A program made the position numbers and the translations under genes. Shown here piece by piece: positions 6,425-6,548 of a DNA stretch of 6,548 bases. Each line of letters opens with the position of its first letter. Position 1 is the stretch's first letter. The notes beneath the pieces were generated by a model. That model worked only from the letters and a program-made list of their open reading frames with translations. It was not told the DNA's origin and did not search any database. The stretch is taken from NCBI GenBank assembly GCA_946624335.1, contig CAMOSA010000136.1, positions 1 through 6,548 on the forward strand, written 5' to 3'. Origin of the DNA: an uncultured Prevotellaceae bacterium (GTDB taxonomy: Bacteria; Bacteroidota; Bacteroidia; Bacteroidales; Bacteroidaceae).

Positions 6425-6548
6425 ATGAAAAGACTTTCGTTGTTCATCATCACACTGTGCATGGCCTCCATGACCTTCGCACAGAGCCTGCGCAATGCCA
6501 GCAACGCCTACATCGGACAGATCCAGAGCGACGGCACCGTGCGCAATG
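6425..6548 (+). CDS. Small secreted protein, 5' part only (possible 5-fold beta-flower family)
   Basis: Only the first 41 residues are in the window. MKRLSLFIITLCMASMTFA is a clear signal peptide with cleavage likely after A19 (TFA/QS). The mature part begins SLRNASNAYIGQIQSDGTVRN. The pattern 'N…IG.I.SDGTV.N' resembles one strand-turn unit of small Bacteroidetes secreted proteins named 5-fold beta-flower, which repeat it several times. That match is from memory and rests on one unit. The gene starts 19 bases after the rhamnosidase stop without a visible promoter, so co-transcription is likely. An in-frame ATG at 6416 could extend it by three residues (MII). The 3' end lies outside the window. 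Confidence 0.65.
   Translation, partial: MKRLSLFIITLCMASMTFAQSLRNASNAYIGQIQSDGTVRN

Overview
The window looks like the chromosome of a Bacteroidales bacterium, most likely Prevotella or a close relative. The signs are a TAnnTTTG-type -7 promoter box in front of the large glycosidase gene, start codons without clear Shine-Dalgarno sequences, short AT-rich gaps between moderately GC-rich genes, a lipoprotein-type signal peptide on a GH78 enzyme, and the opening of a small secreted repeat protein of a kind I associate with Bacteroidetes. The genus is an inference from style.

Every supported gene is on the + strand. At 59-721 lies a YigZ/IMPACT-family protein whose first ~24 codons appear to come from a palindromic repeat (70-130) that sits where the native start codon should be. 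At 773-1351 lies a LemA-family membrane protein. It is followed by a 96-base gap holding a perfect 9-1-9 palindrome and two copies of the start-codon context. At 1448-3385 lies a DUF2207-type membrane protein with a glycine-rich tail. LemA and DUF2207 genes often occur together, and the two here are probably one transcription unit.

The gap 3386-3807 (422 bases) has no credible gene. It holds weak stem-loops and a tandem array in which TAGG recurs every 22 bases from 3466 to 3664, with a shortened last step to 3682. A 16-base perfect palindrome lies inside the array's left end. After the array come an AT-rich stretch and a Bacteroidetes-type promoter at about 3761-3768.

That promoter serves a predicted secreted or lipid-anchored GH78 alpha-L-rhamnosidase (3808-6405), in which the catalytic-site motifs are all visible. 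Ten to nineteen bases later, probably on the same transcript, begins a secreted small protein cut by the window edge (6425 onward) that resembles the '5-fold beta-flower' repeat family.

The window shows two functional blocks. One is housekeeping or envelope (YigZ, LemA, DUF2207) and the other is glycan degradation (GH78 plus a small secreted partner). The unusual 22-base array separates them. I see no complete new defence or mobile system. The array and the repeat-derived start of yigZ are the least ordinary features.
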